Assembly: GCA_024226315.1 (NCBI GenBank)
Contig: JAAELT010000115.1
Location: 62,001-126,000 of the forward strand
Direction: 5' to 3'
DNA: 64,000 bases
Source: a bacterium
GTDB taxonomy: Bacteria > Acidobacteriota > Thermoanaerobaculia > Multivoradales > J023
Below the pieces are notes generated by a model. That model worked only from the letters and a program-made list of their open reading frames with translations, did not search any database and was not told the DNA's origin. Positions 61,138-64,000 of this stretch are shown one piece after another. Positions within the stretch are counted from its first letter, which is position 1, and every line of letters begins with the position of its first letter. The position numbers and the translations under genes were made by a program.

Positions 61138-61174
61138 CGGCTCCTCGTGGTTGCAGCGTCGATTCGAAGATCAG

Positions 61175-61924
61175 TCATTTGACGATCAGGTTGATCCCCA
61201 GATCGTCGCGGGTGTATCCCTTGGGCAAAGGCGGCAGGGGCGAGGACGAGCTCACCGCCCGGGCCGCCGCGTCGTCGAACTCGCGCGAGGTCGACGACTC
61301 GACCAGGCGCAGCTCGGTGATCGTGCCGTCGCGCTTGATGCGAAAGTGGAGCTTGGCCTCGAGGTTGCCGATCTGCGGCCGCACCCAGTTGGCGCTGATC
61401 ACGGCCACCACGCGATCGAGATAGTAGCCATACGTGAAGTTCGGATCCTCGACGCCGACCGTGGCCTGATTGGTCGTCGCGCCGAGCGGATTGCCGAACG
61501 GCGAGCCGACGCGTTTGGGTGGCGGCTCGACCTTCGGCGGCGGCGGCGTGGCCTTCTTCGGTGGCGGCGGCGGGGGTTTCTTCTCGACCTTCTTTTTCTT
61601 CTCGACGATGACCGGCACGTCCTCTGGGACGGGCTCCGGCGGCGGTTCGGGCGGCGGCGGCTCGACCTTTGGCGGCGGCGGCTCGATCTTTGGCGGCGGC
61701 GGCGGTGGTGGCGGCGGCTCCTGCGCGCCCAGGATCTGCGGCGGGACCACGGTGACCGCGATGTAGTGGTACTTTTCCGGCGGTTCGACGAACAACTGAG
61801 GCAGCAGCCACATGGCGCCCACCACCGTGCCGTGGGAAAGAAAGGAGTAGAGAAAGGAGGATCGCTGCGCCCGCGCCTGACGCCGGGCTCGGTGCTCGAG
61901 GAGCTGGTCGACGGTCGTGGCCAT
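61175..61924 (-). CDS. tolA: TolA/TonB-type energy-transducing protein
   Basis: The 249-residue protein has an N-terminal cytoplasmic stretch and an anchor near residues 25-45 (FLYSFLSHGTVVGAMWLLPQ). A long Pro/Lys/Glu-rich spacer follows with eight or more Pro in a row in places, then a TonB-like C-terminal domain (YLDRVVAVISANWVRPQIGN, KLHFRIKRDGTITELRLVES). It takes the TolA place in the tol operon, but the C-terminus reads as TonB-family. It transmits proton-motive force from TolQR to TolB-Pal. Confidence 0.92.
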   Translation of the reverse strand: MATTVDQLLEHRARRQARAQRSSFLYSFLSHGTVVGAMWLLPQLFVEPPEKYHYIAVTVVPPQILGAQEPPPPPPPPPKIEPPPPKVEPPPPEPPPEPVPEDVPVIVEKKKKVEKKPPPPPPKKATPPPPKVEPPPKRVGSPFGNPLGATTNQATVGVEDPNFTYGYYLDRVVAVISANWVRPQIGNLEAKLHFRIKRDGTITELRLVESSTSREFDDAAARAVSSSSPLPPLPKGYTRDDLGINLIVK

Positions 61925-61930
61925 GCTGTT

Positions 61931-62359
61931 TCAGCGTTCCGGGGTGATCTGCTCGGCCACCAGGCCGAGATGCTGGATGCCTCCTTCGTTGAGCAGACCG
62001 ACGATCTCGATGAACTGTCCGTAGGTGATGTTGCGATCGCCTTTGATGAACACTTGCTTGTCGTCTCGCTGATCGAGGATCGCGCCCAGGCGGTCCATCA
62101 GTTTGGTCGGGTGCACCGGCTCGTCGCGAATGTAGATCAGGCCGTTGGTCTTGACCGACAGCACCAGGGGATCCTCGACCCGCATCGGAATGCTCTCGGC
62201 CGCCACCATTTGCGGCAGGGCTACCTCCACGCCTTGGTGCAACATCGGTGCCGTGATCATGAAGATGATCAGCAGTACCAGCATCACGTCGACCAGCGGC
62301 GTGACGTTGATGTCGGACATCGCGGTTTCGTCGGTCTCGCCCTGCAGGTGGACGCCCAT
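61931..62359 (-). CDS. tolR: TolR/ExbD-family biopolymer transport protein
   Basis: The 142-residue protein has a short cytoplasmic N-terminus and one membrane span with the essential Asp (NVTPLVDVMLVLLIIFMITA). A periplasmic domain follows (QVFIKGDRNITYGQFIEIVG, LLNEGGIQHLGLVAEQI). Standard for TolR/ExbD. Spaced 12 bases after tolQ and 6 bases before tolA. Confidence 0.96.
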   Translation of the reverse strand: MGVHLQGETDETAMSDINVTPLVDVMLVLLIIFMITAPMLHQGVEVALPQMVAAESIPMRVEDPLVLSVKTNGLIYIRDEPVHPTKLMDRLGAILDQRDDKQVFIKGDRNITYGQFIEIVGLLNEGGIQHLGLVAEQITPER

Positions 62360-62371
62360 TTCGCAGGCCCC

Positions 62372-63103
62372 TTATGTGAAGTTGCGCTCGGTGAGATTCA
62401 TGAATTCGAGGATGAAGTCCTGCATCTGGCTGCGCATGTCGCGCAGGCGGGCCGCGTAGTGGTTGAATCCCACCAGTGCCGGGATAGCCGCCACCAGGCC
62501 GGCGGCGGTGTTGATCAGCGCTCCGGCGATGCCCGGCGCGACGGCGGTGATCGAGGTCGAGCCGGTGGCGCCGATGTCGTTGAAGGCCACCATGATGCCC
62601 CACACCGTGCCTAAAAGACCGATGAACGGGGCGGCGGATGCCGTTGTGGCCAGAAACGAAGTACCGCGGGTGAGGACCGCCTGCTCGACGGCGATCGCTC
62701 GCCGGAGGCTTCGCTCGACGCCCTCGAGCGATTTGACCCGGAACGAAGAAGCCTGGGCGTCGGTGCCCTTCGCCGCCTCTTGCGCGGCCTTGACCTGGGC
62801 GTCGATCTCGGCGTAGCCGGCCTGGAACAGCCCCACCATCGGGGTGCCGTCCAGGCGCCCGGCGGCGGCGTTCACCTCGCTGAAGCGCTTCGAACGGCGA
62901 AAGATCTCCAGGAACTCGTCGCCGTCGGAGTCGGCGCGCCGGTATTGCAGGAACTTCGAGGCCATGACCGCCCAGGAGCCGATCGACATGAAGATCAGGA
63001 TGGCGAAGACGATTTTCTCCATCGGCCCCGCGTCGAGAAACATCTCGATCAGGGTGGGGCCAGACGGGGCCTGGGCCAGGATGAGGAAAGATGACAGATG
63101 CAT
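62372..63103 (-). CDS. tolQ: TolQ/ExbB-family proton channel protein
   Basis: The 243-residue membrane protein starts at ATG 63103. It has a first span (MEKIVFAILIFMSIGSWAVM) and the characteristic ExbB core ATTASAAPFIGLLGTVWGIM and VAPGIAGALINTAAGLVAAI. A longer frame upstream to 63211 has no protein-like character. It is the first gene of tolQRAB-pal-cpoB. Confidence 0.96.
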   Translation of the reverse strand: MHLSSFLILAQAPSGPTLIEMFLDAGPMEKIVFAILIFMSIGSWAVMASKFLQYRRADSDGDEFLEIFRRSKRFSEVNAAAGRLDGTPMVGLFQAGYAEIDAQVKAAQEAAKGTDAQASSFRVKSLEGVERSLRRAIAVEQAVLTRGTSFLATTASAAPFIGLLGTVWGIMVAFNDIGATGSTSITAVAPGIAGALINTAAGLVAAIPALVGFNHYAARLRDMRSQMQDFILEFMNLTERNFT

Positions 63104-63446
63104 GTCGGTTGGGCGTCTGGTCGAAGAGGACGGCGCGGGCGGCGCCGGGGTCGTGGCAAGTCGGACTAGAGCGGTTGAAATCCGATCTCCCGAATCGGGA
63201 TCCGGCGCCACAAGGTAGCATGAGGCGGGGGCCGGAGTCTACAGGCCATGCCTGACTAAAGGTCGGTTTTGCAACGGGTTAACGGCCGGCCGCGCGGACC
63301 GTGCCGAACCGTGGCGGACGGTTCGGAAAACGCGGCCTGGCGTGATACTCTGGTCAGGCTCACGATCCGCCTCGGGGATCGACCCCCGAGCGAGTGCCCC
63401 CCCACAAAGACAGAATCACAGAGACGGACCATAGGGAGAATCCTCG
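63104..63446. other. Divergent regulatory region between tolQ and etfB
   Basis: No gene is seen. A small palindrome TCCCGA-A-TCGGGA occupies 63188-63200 and could bind a regulator of the tol operon. A second, stronger inverted repeat lies nearer etfB (63304-63326, separate entry). Confidence 0.55.
63304..63326 (+). promoter_or_regulatory. 9-bp perfect inverted repeat upstream of etfB
   Basis: CCGAACCGT (63304-63312) and ACGGTTCGG (63318-63326) flank a 5-base centre. A weak promoter (TTCGGA at 63322-63327, 16 bases, GATACT at 63344-63349) would start inside the right arm, so the repeat is well placed for a repressor. An RNA hairpin is the alternative reading, but it would precede the transcript start. 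Confidence 0.5.
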
Positions 63447-64000
63447 ATGCGAATCGCGGTGTGCATCAAACAGGTGCCGGACGTCGAAGAGCGGCTCGAG
63501 ATCGCCGACGACGGCAAGTGGCTCGACGAGAACGAGATGAAATTCGTCATCAACGAGAGCGATCAATACGCTCTCGAGGAGGGCCTCGCCCTGGCCGAGA
63601 AGACCGGCGGCGAGGTGGTGGTACTGTCGCTCGGTCCGGACCGGGTGCAGGACGCTCTGCGCAAGGCCCTGGCGCTCGGCGCGTCGCGCGCCGTCCACCT
63701 GGCGGACGATGCGTTTGACGGTGGCGACGCCCATGCGACGGCGCGCGCGTTGGCGGCGGCGATCGGGCGCGAGGAGTTCGACCTGGTGCTGACCGGCGCG
63801 CAGTCCGACGACGCCGGCTATGGCTCGACCGGCTCGATGGTCGCCGGCATGCTGGGCTGGCCCCACGCCTGGCTGGTGATGGGATTCGAGGTCGAGGACG
63901 GCGGCGGCAGCGCCAAGGTGACGCGCGAGATGGAGAGCGGCATGAACGAGCTCTTCCGCGTAGCGTTGCCGGCGGTGATCGAGGTGCAGGCGGGCCTCAA
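63447..64000 (+). CDS. etfB: Electron transfer flavoprotein beta subunit (3' end outside window)
   Basis: From ATG 63447 (GGGAGAA upstream) an open frame runs to the window end. It begins MRIAVCIKQVPDVEERLEIA and continues with MKFVINESDQYALEEGLALA, VVVLSLGPDRVQDALRKALA and FDLVLTGAQSDDAGYGSTGS (nucleotide-binding loop), GMLGWPHAWLV. This is EtfB, which with EtfA carries electrons from acyl-CoA and other dehydrogenases to the quinone pool. About 70 residues are missing. etfA is expected next. Confidence 0.96.
   Translation, partial: MRIAVCIKQVPDVEERLEIADDGKWLDENEMKFVINESDQYALEEGLALAEKTGGEVVVLSLGPDRVQDALRKALALGASRAVHLADDAFDGGDAHATARALAAAIGREEFDLVLTGAQSDDAGYGSTGSMVAGMLGWPHAWLVMGFEVEDGGGSAKVTREMESGMNELFRVALPAVIEVQAGL

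Noticed and set aside
60903..63221. 772-residue frame across tolQ, tolR and tolA
   Set aside because: It is an out-of-frame reading of three recognised tol genes on the same strand; composition is Arg/Gly-rich with no domain.

Overview
The window reads as a GC-rich chromosome segment of a diderm, soil-type bacterium, most likely an Acidobacteriota of the Thermoanaerobaculia/Holophagae kind. The grounds are a VWFA-related protein of the acidobacterial TIGR03436 type, a serine/threonine kinase fused to TolB-like and TPR domains, a CHAT gene joined to a sigma factor and an anti-sigma-like gene, and a complete outer-membrane toolkit (Tol-Pal, LptE, Lol/FtsX-type permeases, EnvC). The lineage is inferred from gene content only; no rRNA gene is present.

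Bases 1-5,250 are an accessory island. They hold the 3' end of a CHAT protease gene overlapping an ECF-like sigma factor and a single-pass anti-sigma-like protein, a truncated IS256-family transposase, a second sigma-like gene of lower GC on the minus strand, a 42-residue membrane peptide gene, and two small genes that begin with nearly the same acidic peptide. That acidic motif also forms the C-terminus of the second sigma-like protein. The two small genes sit in a tandem duplication that captured the last 18 codons of typA. Bases 5,259-8,165 carry typA and a DUF1684 gene. Bases 8,166-10,864 are again accessory: an orphan minus-strand gene, a field of degenerate repeats, and a secreted small peptide followed by a TPR protein with a GC-rich hairpin between them.

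Bases 11,051-24,173 are signalling genes: a Ser/Thr kinase-TolB-TPR receptor, a VWFA protein, an amidinotransferase-fold enzyme, a response-regulator/Ser-Thr-kinase fusion, a hybrid histidine kinase, a single receiver, and an O-antigen ligase-like TPR protein. Bases 24,559-32,837 are envelope genes with conserved neighbourhoods (tesA/ybbA/ybbP; envC/ctp/yibQ-like), in which the Ctp homologue has lost all three catalytic residues. Bases 32,891-34,290 hold a tRNA-dependent cyclodipeptide synthase-like gene overlapping a cyclic-nucleotide-binding protein gene. A GGDEF response regulator overlapping glnS, a zinc metallopeptidase, a DHDPS-family aldolase and a large Hsp70-like protein follow.

Bases 42,360-51,887 mix envelope and lipid genes with degraded or mobile-like pieces: a truncated CxxC protein, an MsrA-like protein without its active-site Cys, an Rpn/PD-(D/E)XK gene and a 42-bp tandem repeat array. 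Bases 51,888-64,000 are core housekeeping: lipid kinase, LPG-synthase-like protein, IHF-merR-tRNA-Pro, ribH-nusB, transglutaminase-lptE, rpsT with a near-consensus promoter, tolQRA-tolB-pal-cpoB, and the start of etfB.

The strongest candidates for something undescribed are the acidic-motif family with its duplication, the secreted peptide/TPR pair, and the cyclodipeptide synthase/CNB pair.
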